A stretch of 64,000 nucleotides of DNA from Helicobacter saguini (GCF_000762875.2 NZ_JRMP02000012.1:1-64000); one strand, 5' to 3'; positions 36,848-46,677 are shown, counted from the stretch's first letter. Translations and numbers: made by a program. Notes: generated by a model not told the origin, from the letters alone.

Positions 36848-37324
36848 TTATTTATTTTTAGATTCAGTTACCATAGCTTTGAGTTCTGCTTCACTCGCTA
36901 AAACATCATCAATATACGCCTTGCCCTCAAGCTGCCACACGCTACTTCGCTGTTTTAACACTTTCATTTTATAGGTCAGTCGGTCGCCGGGCTTTACAGG
37001 CACGCGAAATTTCACATTATCAATCGTCATAAAATAAACAACTTTGTCCTGCATATCGGTAAAATCAAGCCCCCAAGTGCTAACAAACGCCAGGATTCCA
37101 CCGGCTTGTGCCATCCCCTCAATAATCATCACGCCCGGATAAATAGGCTCACGCGGAAAATGCCCAGTGAAAACCTGCTCATTTATCGTCACATTTTTAT
37201 ACGCCGTAATGTCGCTGTGTGCGTGCAATTCAAGCACTCTATCGACCAAAAGCATAGGGTAACGATGCGGCAAAACCTGCAAAATCTTATCAATGTCAAT
37301 TCGCCCATAACTTGTTTCACTCAT
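36848..37324 (-). CDS. fabZ: 3-hydroxyacyl-ACP dehydratase FabZ
   Basis: 158 residues from the ATG at 37324 (MSETSYGRIDIDKILQVLPH). It dehydrates 3-hydroxyacyl-ACP in fatty-acid synthesis. Catalytic His in GHFPREPIYPGVMIIEGMAQ, with Glu in the same block, and PHRYPMLLVDRV near the start. It heads the operon that goes on to lpxA and clpX, so acyl chains for membrane lipid and lipid A are co-expressed. Confidence 0.97.
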   Translation of the reverse strand: MSETSYGRIDIDKILQVLPHRYPMLLVDRVLELHAHSDITAYKNVTINEQVFTGHFPREPIYPGVMIIEGMAQAGGILAFVSTWGLDFTDMQDKVVYFMTIDNVKFRVPVKPGDRLTYKMKVLKQRSSVWQLEGKAYIDDVLASEAELKAMVTESKNK

Positions 37325-37601
37325 TCTCAAAACCTAAAAAGTTAGTAAAATAGTAATTAAATCTAAAAAAACTTATACATTCTAGCACCAAAGCCAAAAC
37401 CTTAATGCTAAAAATAAAAACTAATTGTAACACATAAATTCTAAAATTGCGTATTTTTGTGTGTATATCTTATGATTTTTGAGATTTTATTTTAAATATC
37501 GAGCCTGTTTTTGTGGATTTTATATTCTCAAAACCCCACAAAATTATAATAAAATACCCTTTTAATTACAGAATCTAAAACCCTAAAAAGTGAAAAACTA
37601 A

Positions 37602-38783
37602 ATGCAAAATGATTTGTTATACCTTAGCATCGTTGCACTCCTTATTGTGATTGCCCCGCCCTTAAGCCGTCTAAGCAAGATTCCTGTTGCGGTAATTGAG
37701 ATTATGCTAGGCAGTCTTGCGGCATTTCTTGGCGTGATTCAAAGGAGTGAGAGCTTTGAGAGCATTTCGCACATCAGTTTCCTTTTTCTTATGCTACTAG
37801 CTGGCGCGGAGGTGAATTTGCGTAGTTTCCGTAGTCTTGGGGCAAAATTTTATAAAAAAGCCGTGATTTATTTTGTCTGCCTTTATGGCTTTAGCATTGC
37901 GATTGTGGTGGGGTTTGGGCTGCCTGCGATTTATGTGGCGATTTTCCCTGTGATGAGCCTTGGGATGATTGTGACGCTGCTGCGTGACTATGGCAAGGAG
38001 CAGGACTGGCTAAATACCGCTTTTAAAATCGGCGTTTTAGGTGAGCTAGTGAGTATCACAGCCCTTGTGGTCGTGCAGAATGGCTACTCGCGGCATTTAG
38101 ATTCTATATATAGTTTTAGTTTTTATGAGCCATTTATCCTGCTTGGGCTTTTCATTCTTGGGTGTGTGATTGTGTTTCGCATTTCGCGTCTTATTTTTTG
38201 GTGGCATCCTAGATTTAAGCTGTGGTTTATGCCTGAAAGTGGCAATGCTAATCAAGATATTCGCTTTTCATTTATGCTATTTTTCGTGCTTATCGGCATT
38301 ACGACTTTTATGGATATTGAGGAGGTGCTGGGCGCATTTATCGCTGGAGTGGTCATTGCGACTTTTTTTGCGTATAAGCACGATATGATTAGCAAACTAA
38401 ATGATATAGGTTTTGGCTTTTTTATTCCTTTGTTTTTTATTTATGTGGGTAGCACGCTAGATTTGGGGCTAATTTTGAGTGATTTTGATATTGTTTTAAA
38501 TGGAATCTATATTGTTTTTGCGATGCTTTTTGTGCGTTTGGTATCGGCAAATATCTCGTTTTTAAGGTATTTTGGCACGTTTAAAAATACACTACTTTTT
38601 GCCCTTAGCGATTGTATGCCTTTGACTTTCTTAGTCGCTATTGCTTCTTTAGGGTTGAAACTAGGCGCAATAAGCAATGAGCAATACTACTCGCTTATTA
38701 TCGCCGCCATATTTGAAGGGATATTTTTCACAATTGTGATTAAGATTTTGTATTATATGTGGGATGGTAAAAATTCTAAATAA
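37602..38783 (+). CDS. Monovalent cation:proton antiporter, Kef/CPA2 type
   Basis: 393 residues, about 12 membrane segments, no cytoplasmic RCK or Trk-N domain. SHISFLFLMLLAGAEVNLRSF is the conserved region around helix 4-5 of CPA2 antiporters, and GAFIAGVVIATFFAYKHD resembles the second half. It exchanges Na+ or K+ for protons across the inner membrane. It lies divergent from fabZ and 48 bases upstream of argJ, so might be co-transcribed with it. Confidence 0.85.
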   Translation: MQNDLLYLSIVALLIVIAPPLSRLSKIPVAVIEIMLGSLAAFLGVIQRSESFESISHISFLFLMLLAGAEVNLRSFRSLGAKFYKKAVIYFVCLYGFSIAIVVGFGLPAIYVAIFPVMSLGMIVTLLRDYGKEQDWLNTAFKIGVLGELVSITALVVVQNGYSRHLDSIYSFSFYEPFILLGLFILGCVIVFRISRLIFWWHPRFKLWFMPESGNANQDIRFSFMLFFVLIGITTFMDIEEVLGAFIAGVVIATFFAYKHDMISKLNDIGFGFFIPLFFIYVGSTLDLGLILSDFDIVLNGIYIVFAMLFVRLVSANISFLRYFGTFKNTLLFALSDCMPLTFLVAIASLGLKLGAISNEQYYSLIIAAIFEGIFFTIVIKILYYMWDGKNSK

Positions 38784-38831
38784 GATTTTATGATAAAATA
38801 AAGGTTTTTAACATTTTTTAAGGATTGAAAT

Positions 38832-40151
38832 ATGCAAGATGTGAAAGAAGATTCTATAGAATCTAAAAAGGCTAAGGTAAGTGCTACTCCAAAAGATTCT
38901 ATAGAATCTAAAAGCAGCAAGATTAGCAAGACGCCTTCACTCCCGCAGGGCTTTAAACTATCAGGCATTAAGGCGAATATAAAGTATAAAAATCGCTTTG
39001 ATTTGGCGTTGATTTACTCCAAAAGTGCGTGTGTGGCAGCGGGTGTTTGGACGAAAAATAAGGTGCAGGCAGCCTGCATTTCTTATAATAAGGCTGTAAT
39101 TGATAATAACATTCACGCCATAATGATAAACTCAGGCTTCGCAAACGCTTGCACCGGGCTGCAGGGCGATAAAAATTGCATTATTTGTGCGCGTGGATTA
39201 AGCGAGAATCTTAGCGTAGATTCTACAAACATACTACTTGCAAGCACAGGCGTTATCGGGCAGCAGCTGCCTATGGATAGAATCTTAAAGGCGATACCAA
39301 AGCTAGTTGGCAATAAAAAGGCGAGTAAAGATTCTATAAAACAGGCAAGTCGCGCGATAATGACGACTGATACTTATCCAAAGACTTTTGGTGTGAAGTT
39401 TGCCTTAGAATCTACGAACGCTGATACCCCGAAAGTCAAGGCTAGAATCTGGGGTATGGCAAAGGGCAGCGGGATGATTCATCCTAATATGGGGACTATG
39501 CTAGGCTTCATACTAACTGACGCCGCGATTGATAAAGCCTTGCTAAATGACGCGCTAAGCGAAGTGGTCAATGATAGTTTCAATCAAATAAGCGTGGATG
39601 GCGACACTAGCACGAATGATATGGCGATAGTGCTTGCAAATGGCAAGGCTGGAAATGCGCTAATTGATAAAAAGGGCAAGGATTATGAGACCTTTAAAAA
39701 TGCGCTAAAGCAGGTGTGCGTAAATCTTGCCAAAAAAATCGCAAGAGATGGCGAGGGCGCGACACATTTGCTAGAAGTCGTGGTAAAAGGGGCGCGTGAT
39801 AAGGCTCAGGCAAGGGCGTTAAGCAAGGCGATTATCGGCTCAAATCTGGTTAAAACCGCCATTTTTGGCAAGGATGCAAACTGGGGGCGAATAATTTGTG
39901 CGATGGGCTATAGCAATAGCGACTTTGACGCGGGCAAACTTGATTTAAGCTTTGAATCTAAAAAGGGCAGTGTGGAGATTGTAAAGCAAGGCGTGGGAGT
40001 GAAATTTAGCGAGACAAAGGCGCGTTCAGTTTTAGGTGCGCAAAAAGTGCGAATAATAGTGAATCTAAATGATGGCAAGGAAGAGGCAAAGGCGTGGGGC
40101 TGCGATTTAAGCTATGACTATATTAAAATCAACGCGGATTATAGGTCGTAG
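38832..40151 (+). CDS. argJ: Bifunctional glutamate N-acetyltransferase / ornithine acetyltransferase
   Basis: 439 residues. ArgJ recycles the acetyl group in arginine synthesis. Self-cleavage to an alpha and beta chain occurs at the conserved Thr in MIHPNMGTMLGFILTDAA; the Thr is present. KDANWGRIICAMGYS and DGDTSTNDM are also family blocks. The first 35 residues are extra: they consist almost wholly of AGATTCTATAGAATCT read as DSIESK, twice, before the true start of the fold (LPQGFKLSGIKANIK). These are probably a disordered tail. Confidence 0.93.
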   Translation: MQDVKEDSIESKKAKVSATPKDSIESKSSKISKTPSLPQGFKLSGIKANIKYKNRFDLALIYSKSACVAAGVWTKNKVQAACISYNKAVIDNNIHAIMINSGFANACTGLQGDKNCIICARGLSENLSVDSTNILLASTGVIGQQLPMDRILKAIPKLVGNKKASKDSIKQASRAIMTTDTYPKTFGVKFALESTNADTPKVKARIWGMAKGSGMIHPNMGTMLGFILTDAAIDKALLNDALSEVVNDSFNQISVDGDTSTNDMAIVLANGKAGNALIDKKGKDYETFKNALKQVCVNLAKKIARDGEGATHLLEVVVKGARDKAQARALSKAIIGSNLVKTAIFGKDANWGRIICAMGYSNSDFDAGKLDLSFESKKGSVEIVKQGVGVKFSETKARSVLGAQKVRIIVNLNDGKEEAKAWGCDLSYDYIKINADYRS

Positions 40152-40305
40152 GTTTTATAGAATCTAAAGGTTTTAAATGAGTAGAAAAGTAACAATGTTG
40201 GGGATTTTTTAGAAAAATGTAAAAAAAATTTGTGGGATTTTGGAGTGTTTGAAATGGCGATGGGGACGTGCTTTGTGAGAGTTAGATTCTAATTTTACAT
40301 ACTTG

Positions 40306-40328
40306 TTTTTTTTTTTTTTGTCTATAAT
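40306..40328 (+). promoter_or_regulatory. T14 tract abutting a -10 box
   Basis: Fourteen T (40306-40319), then GTC and TATAAT (40323-40328), upstream of the gene at 40358. A homopolymer immediately before the -10 is a known phase-variation device in Helicobacter pylori promoters (for example at sabA and fliP-type loci), since tract length alters promoter geometry. Confidence 0.55.
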
Positions 40329-40357
40329 TATAACATAATTTCACAAAAAGGAAAAAC

Positions 40358-41158
40358 ATGGATAATGATTTGGCATTTTTAGATACGCCTTTAAGATATA
40401 CATATGAGCGTATAGCGGCGGTTTTGGGGATAAATGATGATAATTTTCTAAGCATTGCGAATGTAGATTCTCACACATTAGCCGCGCTAGAAGCTAATAA
40501 TTTTGTTATAGATGAAAGTGATGCTGATAAGCTACTAACAAAAGCCATGCAAACACGAATATTGCAACTAAGTAATGGCAAAAGTTACAAAGATTTCTTG
40601 CAAGATATATGCAAGGAGCTAGATATGCAAAATAGCGGTGATTGCGAGAGCTTGGAGATGAAAATTATTTTTTATGTGTTTGATAAGGCTTTAGATTCTA
40701 TGAATTTTGAAAAGCTAGATAATATCACAAAATACATGGGGATAAAAACGCGTAATGTGAGTGCGGATGGCATAAGAGAAGCGATGGAAAATATCGAGCC
40801 TGATTTATTAAAGCTATATGTGTCGTTTTTGGTTGGCTTTGCTGTGGCTGATAAGTTTGGCTTTGTTAAATCTAGTGTTAATGGTATGAAAATCGGGCTT
40901 ATAGATTCTATAAAATCTATCAAAGAACCTATGCAAAATTCTGCTTTTGCTAATATCGCTTTAGACAATCGCAACATTAATGATTTATATAGCAACTATT
41001 ATAGAAATCAACAAAAGATAGAATCTAGTCTAATAGATTCTATGCGTGGGGCTATTAATGATTTAGAGCGCGAGTTTAGCCACGAGTTTAATGGCATTGC
41101 AGCGGCGATAATTATAGGATGTGCAAGGCAAGAGTTTTTATATGAGCGAATGAAATAG
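40358..41158 (+). CDS. Hypothetical soluble protein
   Basis: 266 residues, helical, acidic, with no signal peptide. Words such as RYTYERIAAVLGINDDNFLS suggest a small DNA-binding-like helix bundle, but there is no established family. DSIKSIKEPM and IESSLIDSM are motif-encoded. It has AAAAAGGAAA before its ATG and a T14-controlled promoter. Downstream it converges on rplO, where secY would be expected in related genomes. Confidence 0.7.
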   Translation: MDNDLAFLDTPLRYTYERIAAVLGINDDNFLSIANVDSHTLAALEANNFVIDESDADKLLTKAMQTRILQLSNGKSYKDFLQDICKELDMQNSGDCESLEMKIIFYVFDKALDSMNFEKLDNITKYMGIKTRNVSADGIREAMENIEPDLLKLYVSFLVGFAVADKFGFVKSSVNGMKIGLIDSIKSIKEPMQNSAFANIALDNRNINDLYSNYYRNQQKIESSLIDSMRGAINDLEREFSHEFNGIAAAIIIGCARQEFLYERMK

Positions 41159-41254
41159 CTTTATTTTATAGAATCTTATTTGGATTCTATGGATTTTAAT
41201 ATGCTAGATTCTAAACGTTACTGCGATTTGACATCGCTTTAAATATGCTAGATT

Positions 41255-41737
41255 CTATTTAGATTCTATCTTGGCTTTTTTAGAATCTTTTGCTTTAGAA
41301 TCTTTTGGGGGCATTTTTTTGACTTTTGGTTTTTCTTCTCTTTTTATGCCGCTTATTAAGATATTAGAATCTTTTACTTTGCTTTGTAGGTCTTTGGCGG
41401 TTTTGCCGATTAGTTTTACGCTTTCTACATATTTTGGAAAGTGGAAAGTTTCGCGTAAAGATTCTAAGGTTATAGAATCTAAGCTTTTTACCTTGCTTTG
41501 TTTTTCCACATTTATCACAAATGGTTTTACTACTCTTGAGCTAAAGCCTACTTTTGGTAAGCGGCGTTGCAATGGTTGCTGACCGCCTTCAAAGCCTCTT
41601 TTTGCTTTATAGCCTGTGCGTGCGGTTTGTCCCTTGCCACCGCGTGTGGAGGTTTTGCCCATGCCGCTGCCTTGTCCGCGTCCTACTCTTTTGATTTCTT
41701 TTGTGCTGTTTTCAGCTGGTTTTATTTTTTCTAACAT
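41255..41737 (-). CDS. rplO: 50S ribosomal protein L15
   Basis: 160 residues. N-terminal [19 protein letters not shown] is the L15 signature. The body is normal to about residue 130; the last 30 residues ([21 protein letters not shown]-type) are made of AGATTCTAAA/AGAATCTAAA motifs and extend it beyond the usual 133-145. Last gene of the ribosomal run here; secY does not follow. Confidence 0.96.
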   Translation of the reverse strand: MLEKIKPAENSTKEIKRVGRGQGSGMGKTSTRGGKGQTARTGYKAKRGFEGGQQPLQRRLPKVGFSSRVVKPFVINVEKQSKVKSLDSITLESLRETFHFPKYVESVKLIGKTAKDLQSKVKDSNILISGIKREEKPKVKKMPPKDSKAKDSKKAKIESK

Positions 41738-41891
41738 AGTTTATCCTTTTTTGAAATTAGAATCTCTTAGAAAAAATTTGCTTAAATTCTTTGCAAGAGA
41801 TTCTATAGTTTTTTAGAATCTAGATTCTATATTTTGCTTCGCAAATGCCTAGTCGCCCACCCACCACCCTTTTTAGATGATGGTTTAGAAT

Positions 41892-42335
41892 CTATCCTTT
41901 GATTTTAGCTAACGCATCAAATGTTGCGCGAACCACATTGTATGGATTATTTGAGCCAAGCGACTTAGTCAAAATGTCCTTAATACCGGCTAGCTCTATC
42001 ACAGGACGCGCACTACCACCGGCAATTACGCCTGTCCCAGCACTAGCTGGTTTCAACAAAATCTTACTTGCGTTATACTTATATTCGATGTCATGGGCGA
42101 TTGTCGTTCCCTTGATATTGACCTTTATCACATTTTTGAATGCGTCATCAATAGCCTTTTTTATCGCATCAGGGACTTCCTTTGCCTTGCCAAGCCCAAA
42201 GCCAACAAGCCCATTGCGATTACCTATCACCACAAGGGCGTTGAAACGAAACCTGCGACCACCTTTCACAACCTTAGTAACGCGACCGATATTTACGACA
42301 ACTTCGCTAAATTCACTCTTATCAAACTCTAGCAT
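41892..42335 (-). CDS. rpsE: 30S ribosomal protein S5
   Basis: 147 residues from the ATG at 42335, nine bases after AAGGAG; a TTG three codons earlier abuts the Shine-Dalgarno and is less likely. The S5 signature [19 protein letters not shown] and [15 protein letters not shown] are present. The gap to rplO holds AGAATCT motifs and the CCTAGTCGCCCACCC repeat (154 bases), longer than is normal inside this operon. Confidence 0.97.
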   Translation of the reverse strand: MLEFDKSEFSEVVVNIGRVTKVVKGGRRFRFNALVVIGNRNGLVGFGLGKAKEVPDAIKKAIDDAFKNVIKVNIKGTTIAHDIEYKYNASKILLKPASAGTGVIAGGSARPVIELAGIKDILTKSLGSNNPYNVVRATFDALAKIKG

Positions 42336-42348
42336 TTTTTGCAACTCC

Positions 42349-42705
42349 TTATAAAACTATGCCATTTTTTCTTAATCCATCGGCGAAACTCGCGACCACG
42401 CCGTGATACAAGTAGCCATTTCTATCGAAAATGACTTCTTTTATCTTATGCTCGTTTAGAATCTTCCCAAATTTTTCGCCTAATTTGTGGGAATCTTCTT
42501 TTGTATTTCCTAGCTTTTCCTTGCGACTATCAATGGCTGCGATTGTATGCCCTTTTGTATCGTCAATGGCTTGCGCGTAGAAATATTTATTTGAGCGAAA
42601 TACGCTTATACGTGGCTTAATCTCACAGCCCTTTGCCTTTGCTTTTACTCTTGCTTTTCGCTTTAATCGCAATAATTTTTTATGCTCTAAAACTTTGCTT
42701 GTCAT
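42349..42705 (-). CDS. rplR: 50S ribosomal protein L18
   Basis: 118 residues from the ATG at 42705 (AAAGGAAAAACA upstream). Typical L18: [18 protein letters not shown] ... [20 protein letters not shown]. It is a 5S rRNA-binding protein. Upstream, the operon is interrupted by 458 bases that carry an AapA/IsoA-type locus and repeats before rplF. Confidence 0.97.
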   Translation of the reverse strand: MTSKVLEHKKLLRLKRKARVKAKAKGCEIKPRISVFRSNKYFYAQAIDDTKGHTIAAIDSRKEKLGNTKEDSHKLGEKFGKILNEHKIKEVIFDRNGYLYHGVVASFADGLRKNGIVL

Positions 42706-42763
42706 TGTTTTTCCTTTCAAAAATTATGGTTTTTAGAATCTAGATTCTATTTCTTAACTAAAA

Positions 42764-42794
42764 GGAGGCGGAAAGGGCTTTCAAGACCCCCTCC
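42764..42794 (-). terminator. Probable terminator of the aapA messenger (copy 1)
   Basis: On the minus strand, GGAGG...CCTCC arms enclose an inner GGG...CCC hairpin and are followed by TTTTAG. It lies ten bases beyond the toxin stop codon and would end a toxin messenger of about 200 bases. Confidence 0.5.
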
Positions 42795-42803
42795 AAAAAG
42801 AAG

Positions 42804-42893
42804 TTACCTTCTTAGTAAGATACTAAATTTGCAACCAAAAATCACAAATTTTATGTATAATACTTTCGAAGGTTTTTTACTATGTTTTTTCAT
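42804..42893 (-). CDS. aapA: AapA-type small toxin (copy 1)
   Basis: 29 residues: a basic start (MKKHSKKPSK), then a hydrophobic helix carrying LYIKFVIFGCKFSILLRR. The pattern LY-x-K ... F-G-C-K ... LL-[KR]-R is that of Helicobacter AapA peptides, membrane-active toxins of type I systems. A strong Shine-Dalgarno (AGGAGG) precedes the ATG. The start codon lies in a stem (TTACTATG / CATAGTAA), so translation is probably blocked until the messenger is processed. -10 for the toxin messenger: TATAAA at 42967-42972. It sits between rplR and rplF. Confidence 0.88.
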   Translation of the reverse strand: MKKHSKKPSKVLYIKFVIFGCKFSILLRR

Positions 42894-42965
42894 AGTAACC
42901 TCCTGTAGTTAAGAGTTTAGCCCCTACTCCCTTAGATTTTATCTAAAAGTTTCGGGGCTTTTTTT
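42868..42965 (+). ncRNA. isoA: IsoA-type antisense antitoxin RNA (copy 1)
   Basis: TATAAT at 42856-42861 predicts a start near 42868. The RNA carries the TTACTATG...CATAGTAA hairpin and ends in a GCCCC/GGGGC stem-loop followed by seven T (42959-42965). It is fully antisense to the toxin leader and first codons, as in the AapA/IsoA systems of Helicobacter pylori. The two promoters are face to face and the RNAs overlap over their whole 5' parts. Confidence 0.8.
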
Positions 42966-43163
42966 ATTTATACACTTTCATATACAAATAAAATTTAATT
43001 TCAAAGAACATTTAGATTCTATAGAATCTCTTAGAAAAAATTTACTTTTGAAATTCTTTGTAAGAGATTCTATAATTTTAGAATCTAGATTCTATAATTT
43101 CGCTTTGCGAATGCCTAGTCGCCCACCCACCACCCTTTTTAAAAAGTGGTTAGAATCTAGATT

Positions 43164-43700
43164 CTATTTTTTACTTGTTTTACCTGCCTTGCGTAAGATT
43201 ACTTCATCGCTGTATTTCACACCCTTGCCTTTATATGGCTCTGGCGGTCTAAACTCACGAATTATGGCGGCAATCTGCCCGATTTGCTGTTTATCACTTC
43301 CCTTTATCGTAATGGTATTTTTATCCACAGATATTTCTACACCTTGTGGAATATCATACTTTATAGGATGTGAGTAGCCAAGTGCCAACTCTAAAACCTT
43401 GCCACTTACACTCGCCTTGTAACCAACACCATTAATCTCTAAGCTCTTGCTAAATCCAGCACTTAAGCCCTGCACGATGTTATTAGCAAGCGCGCGATAA
43501 GTCCCCCAAAATGCGCGCGATTGCTTTTCATCATTTAGCAAACTAAAGCTTAGAATCTTGCCATCGATATTGATACCTACGCGATTGTGTGTATCAAGCG
43601 TTTTTGTTTCCTTTTTGCCTTTGAATGTAAGGACGCCATTTGCGTTGCTTACTTCAATATCTTGTGGAATGTTTATCGGCTTCTTCCCTATTCTTGACAT
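43164..43700 (-). CDS. rplF: 50S ribosomal protein L6
   Basis: 178 residues from the ATG at 43700 (GGAG upstream), giving MSRIGKKPI, the family start. Late block [19 protein letters not shown] and [10 protein letters not shown] are typical. A fragment of the TIR sequence found at the dnaK element (AGATTCGTCTTCC) sits 17 bases upstream at 43717-43729. Confidence 0.97.
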   Translation of the reverse strand: MSRIGKKPINIPQDIEVSNANGVLTFKGKKETKTLDTHNRVGINIDGKILSFSLLNDEKQSRAFWGTYRALANNIVQGLSAGFSKSLEINGVGYKASVSGKVLELALGYSHPIKYDIPQGVEISVDKNTITIKGSDKQQIGQIAAIIREFRPPEPYKGKGVKYSDEVILRKAGKTSKK

Positions 43701-43965
43701 TTTATTCTCCTCGAAATAGATTCGTCTTCCGTGTCGCAAAATACTAGAATCTGTTTTAACCTTTCATAATGTTTTATAGAATCTAGATTCTAAGACAATT
43801 TAGAATCCCTTAGAAAAAATTTTAACTAAATTCTTTATAAGAGATTCTATAATTTCGCTTCGCTCATAACCTAAAGCCCACCCACCACCCTTTTAAGGAT
43901 AATGGATTGCTTCGCAAATTGCCTAGTCGCCCACCCACCACCCTTTTTAGATGATGGATTCCTTA
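43701..43965. repeat. Repeat block between rpsH and rplF
   Basis: Contains AGAATCTAGATTCT, two copies of the C-rich unit (CCTA.. then CCCACCCACCACCC) at about 43861-43890 and 43920-43950, and the TIR end at 43717. In compact relatives these two genes are only tens of bases apart. Confidence 0.7.
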
Positions 43966-44361
43966 TTACCAAATACTACACAATGCTTCGCCGCCGACAT
44001 TCGCCTTGTGCGCTTCATCATTGCTTATCACACCTTTATTAGTGCTAACGACAATGATTCCATAGCCATTTTTAAATCGCTTTAACTCACTACTACTTTT
44101 ATACACGCGGCGTCCGGGCTTACTAATACGCGTGATTTCATTAATCACAGAATGCCCACGCTCATCATACATCAACTGCACTAAAATGCTTTGCTTTCCA
44201 TCCTTATCATTGACCTTGTAGTCTTTGATAAAGCCGCGATTTTTGAAAACTTCCAAAATGCTAGCCACGATTTTAGCGTAATATAGCTCCGTGTTATCAA
44301 GTCGTCTCATAGCAGCATTTCTAATGCGAGTTAGAGAATCTGCAATAATATCATTTACCAT
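43966..44361 (-). CDS. rpsH: 30S ribosomal protein S8
   Basis: 131 residues. [18 protein letters not shown] at the start and the S8 signature [19 protein letters not shown] near the end. It follows rpsN with a nine-base gap. Confidence 0.97.
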   Translation of the reverse strand: MVNDIIADSLTRIRNAAMRRLDNTELYYAKIVASILEVFKNRGFIKDYKVNDKDGKQSILVQLMYDERGHSVINEITRISKPGRRVYKSSSELKRFKNGYGIIVVSTNKGVISNDEAHKANVGGEALCSIW

Positions 44362-44370
44362 ATTTATCTC

Positions 44371-44556
44371 CTACCAGCTTGCTTTTCTTAGTCCAGGGAT
44401 TAACCCTTCATTACCCATTTTCCTTAAGCATACTCTGCATAAAGAAAAGTCCCTATACACCGAGTGCGGTCGCCCACACACTTGGCATCTTGTATATGCT
44501 CTAACGCTAAATTTTGGCTTTCGTTTTGCCTTTGCTATCATTGATTTTTTCGCCAT
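44371..44556 (-). CDS. rpsN: 30S ribosomal protein S14, zinc-binding type
   Basis: 61 residues, the short S14 with two Cys pairs ([20 protein letters not shown]) that bind zinc, as usual in campylobacterota. It lies two bases downstream of rplE. Confidence 0.97.
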   Translation of the reverse strand: MAKKSMIAKAKRKPKFSVRAYTRCQVCGRPHSVYRDFSLCRVCLRKMGNEGLIPGLRKASW

Positions 44557-44558
44557 AG

Positions 44559-45104
44559 TTATCTCCCTTTTGAAAATGGCATTCCAAATAACTCAAGTAA
44601 TTTGAATGCTTCTTTATCATCTTGCGTGCTTGTTACCATTGTGATATTCATACCATGCGTTACCATAATATCATCATATACAACTTCAGGGAACATCAAT
44701 TGTTCGTTAAGCCCAAAGTTATAATTTCCCTTTCCATCAAAGCCATTTCGTGGCACACCGCGAAAGTCTTTCACACGCGACAGGGCAATCACAATTAGCT
44801 TTTCTAAAAAGTTATACATCATATTCCCACGCAACGTAACTTTCACACCCATAGGCATACCTTCGCGCATTTTAAAACCTGCCACGCTTTTTTTCGCCTT
44901 TGTAATAATCGCCTTTTGCCCGGCTATCAAACTAATCGTATCAGCGATATTTTGCATAATTTTGGCTTCCTTAGCATACTGCCCAGCGCCCACGCTAATC
45001 ACAATCTTTTCTAGCTTTGGTAGCAACATAGGATTTTTGATATTTAGCTCTTTTGCTAACTGCTCCCTTATGCTACTTTTATATTTTTCTCTTAAAGCAA
45101 ACAT
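44559..45104 (-). CDS. rplE: 50S ribosomal protein L5
   Basis: 181 residues. [35 protein letters not shown] and [19 protein letters not shown] identify L5, a 5S rRNA-binding protein. It follows rplX after nine bases. Confidence 0.97.
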   Translation of the reverse strand: MFALREKYKSSIREQLAKELNIKNPMLLPKLEKIVISVGAGQYAKEAKIMQNIADTISLIAGQKAIITKAKKSVAGFKMREGMPMGVKVTLRGNMMYNFLEKLIVIALSRVKDFRGVPRNGFDGKGNYNFGLNEQLMFPEVVYDDIMVTHGMNITMVTSTQDDKEAFKLLELFGMPFSKGR

Positions 45105-45113
45105 TATTTTCTC

Positions 45114-45341
45114 CTAAGCTTTCTTTACATTTGATACATGTATAGGCATTTCTTTAGCTACAAAGCCGCCTTTTTTATTATCATCAGTTGGCTTAATTGC
45201 CTTTTTTGCGATTTTGCAATCTTTGACAATTAATGTGTTTTCTTTTGGGAAAACAGCTAAGACTTCGCCGCTTTTACCCTTATCATTTCCCGCGATAATC
45301 GTAACTTTATCGCCTTTTTTAATCTTTATTTTATTTGCCAT
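45114..45341 (-). CDS. rplX: 50S ribosomal protein L24
   Basis: 75 residues with the KOW motif ([20 protein letters not shown]) near the N-terminus. The gap to rplN (69 bases) contains AGAATCT motifs. Assembly initiator of the large subunit. Confidence 0.97.
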   Translation of the reverse strand: MANKIKIKKGDKVTIIAGNDKGKSGEVLAVFPKENTLIVKDCKIAKKAIKPTDDNKKGGFVAKEMPIHVSNVKKA

Positions 45342-45410
45342 TTTTTTATCCTTTTTAGAATCTTTTTAGAATCTTAGAATCTAGATTCTATAAAACCTAT
45401 AACACTTCCA

Positions 45411-45779
45411 CTATAACACTTCCGGGGCAAGTGATACGATTTTCATAAAATTCGCATAACGCACTTCGCGGCTTACAGGACCAAAGATACGAGTGCCGAT
45501 AGGCTCTTTTTTTGCATCCAAAAGCACAGCAGCATTATCATCAAATCGCACTAATGAGCCATTATCCCTTTGAATCTCTTTTTTGGTTCGCACGACAACA
45601 GCTTTCATAACCTGCCCTTTTTTGACCTTACCATTTGGTATAGCCTTTTTGACAGATACGACTATCACATCGCCCACACTTGCATAACGGCGATGGCTTC
45701 CGCCTAGCACCTTTATACACATCACTTCTTTTGCACCGCTATTATCAGCGACACTTAATCTTGTAAAACTCTGTATCAT
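45411..45779 (-). CDS. rplN: 50S ribosomal protein L14
   Basis: 122 residues; [19 protein letters not shown] and GPVSREVR blocks are those of L14. It overlaps rpsQ by four bases. Confidence 0.98.
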   Translation of the reverse strand: MIQSFTRLSVADNSGAKEVMCIKVLGGSHRRYASVGDVIVVSVKKAIPNGKVKKGQVMKAVVVRTKKEIQRDNGSLVRFDDNAAVLLDAKKEPIGTRIFGPVSREVRYANFMKIVSLAPEVL

Positions 45780-46042
45780 TCGCTAACTCCTACTTGCAAT
45801 ATTTCTTTTAGCTTAAAAGCCTTGCGTTTAGATATAGGGCGACACTCGATTGCTGAAATCACATCGCCTACCTTGCTTTTATTTTCTTCATCGTGGATAA
45901 TATATTTTTTGAATCTTTTTACGATTTTTCTATATCTTGCATGCACGACTTTTCGCTCTACCAAAATCACAGCGCTTTTAGCCCCAGCAATGCTTACGAC
46001 CTTGCCTTGTATTACCCTTTTATGTGTTTTTGCTTCGCTCAT
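45776..46042 (-). CDS. rpsQ: 30S ribosomal protein S17
   Basis: 88 residues. [20 protein letters not shown] and [20 protein letters not shown] are S17 features. Start overlaps nothing upstream; it lies 10 bases from rpmC. Confidence 0.97.
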   Translation of the reverse strand: MSEAKTHKRVIQGKVVSIAGAKSAVILVERKVVHARYRKIVKRFKKYIIHDEENKSKVGDVISAIECRPISKRKAFKLKEILQVGVSE

Positions 46043-46052
46043 TGCTTATTCC

Positions 46053-46262
46053 TTACTTTTTCTCATTTTTTTGTGCGTTTGACTTCGCACTAATTGCCGT
46101 TTGGATTCTAGCTATGTCTTTTCTTGTTAAAGAAATCTCATGGCTTTTTGTAAGCTGCTGTGTTTTTAGCTTGATTCTCATTACAAATAGCTCATTTTTC
46201 TTTTCTTTAAGTAATGTGCGTAACTCCGCCAAGTCCTTATCTTTCAAATCAGTATATTTCAT
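46053..46262 (-). CDS. rpmC: 50S ribosomal protein L29
   Basis: 69 residues from the ATG at 46262 ([10 protein letters not shown]), which matches the family start; a second ATG two codons earlier is not used. Its 5' end overlaps the rplP 3' end by 14 bases. Confidence 0.95.
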   Translation of the reverse strand: MKYTDLKDKDLAELRTLLKEKKNELFVMRIKLKTQQLTKSHEISLTRKDIARIQTAISAKSNAQKNEKK

Positions 46263-46674
46263 TTTCACTATCCTTTGTTACAATTTTTGTTCTAAAGGGC
46301 AGTTTGCTTTGAGCAAGAGCTAAGGCTTCCCTAGCAGTCGCTTCATCAATGCCTATCATTTCATAAATTATACGCCCAGGCTTAATATTCATAACCCACT
46401 TTTCCACGCCGCCTTTACCTTTACCCATACGCACTTCTAGCGGCTTATGTGTTAAAGGCTTATCAGGGAAAACGCGTATCCACACTTTACCAGCTCTTTT
46501 TACATGGCGAGTCATTGCAATCCTAGCAGATTCTATTTGTCTGCTATCAATCCTACCATGCTCAATTGCTTTTATACCTATATCGCCGAAAGCTAGGCTA
46601 TTTCCACGAAAGGACTTTCCACGATTTCGCCCTTTCATCTGCTTTCTATATTTTGTCTTTTTTGGCATTAACAT
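46249..46674 (-). CDS. rplP: 50S ribosomal protein L16
   Basis: 141 residues. It starts [19 protein letters not shown], the form known in Helicobacter; AGGAG within the rpsC stop region is seven bases from this [17 protein letters not shown] is the L16 signature. Confidence 0.97.
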   Translation of the reverse strand: MLMPKKTKYRKQMKGRNRGKSFRGNSLAFGDIGIKAIEHGRIDSRQIESARIAMTRHVKRAGKVWIRVFPDKPLTHKPLEVRMGKGKGGVEKWVMNIKPGRIIYEMIGIDEATAREALALAQSKLPFRTKIVTKDSENEIY

Positions 46675-46677
46675 AGC

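Noticed and set aside
42868-42965. Reading the region between rplR and rplF as a rho-independent terminator or attenuator only
   Set aside because: The minus strand has AGGAGG-ATG and a 29-codon AapA-like gene with a second homologous copy at 55422; the hairpins fit better as parts of a toxin/antitoxin RNA pair.
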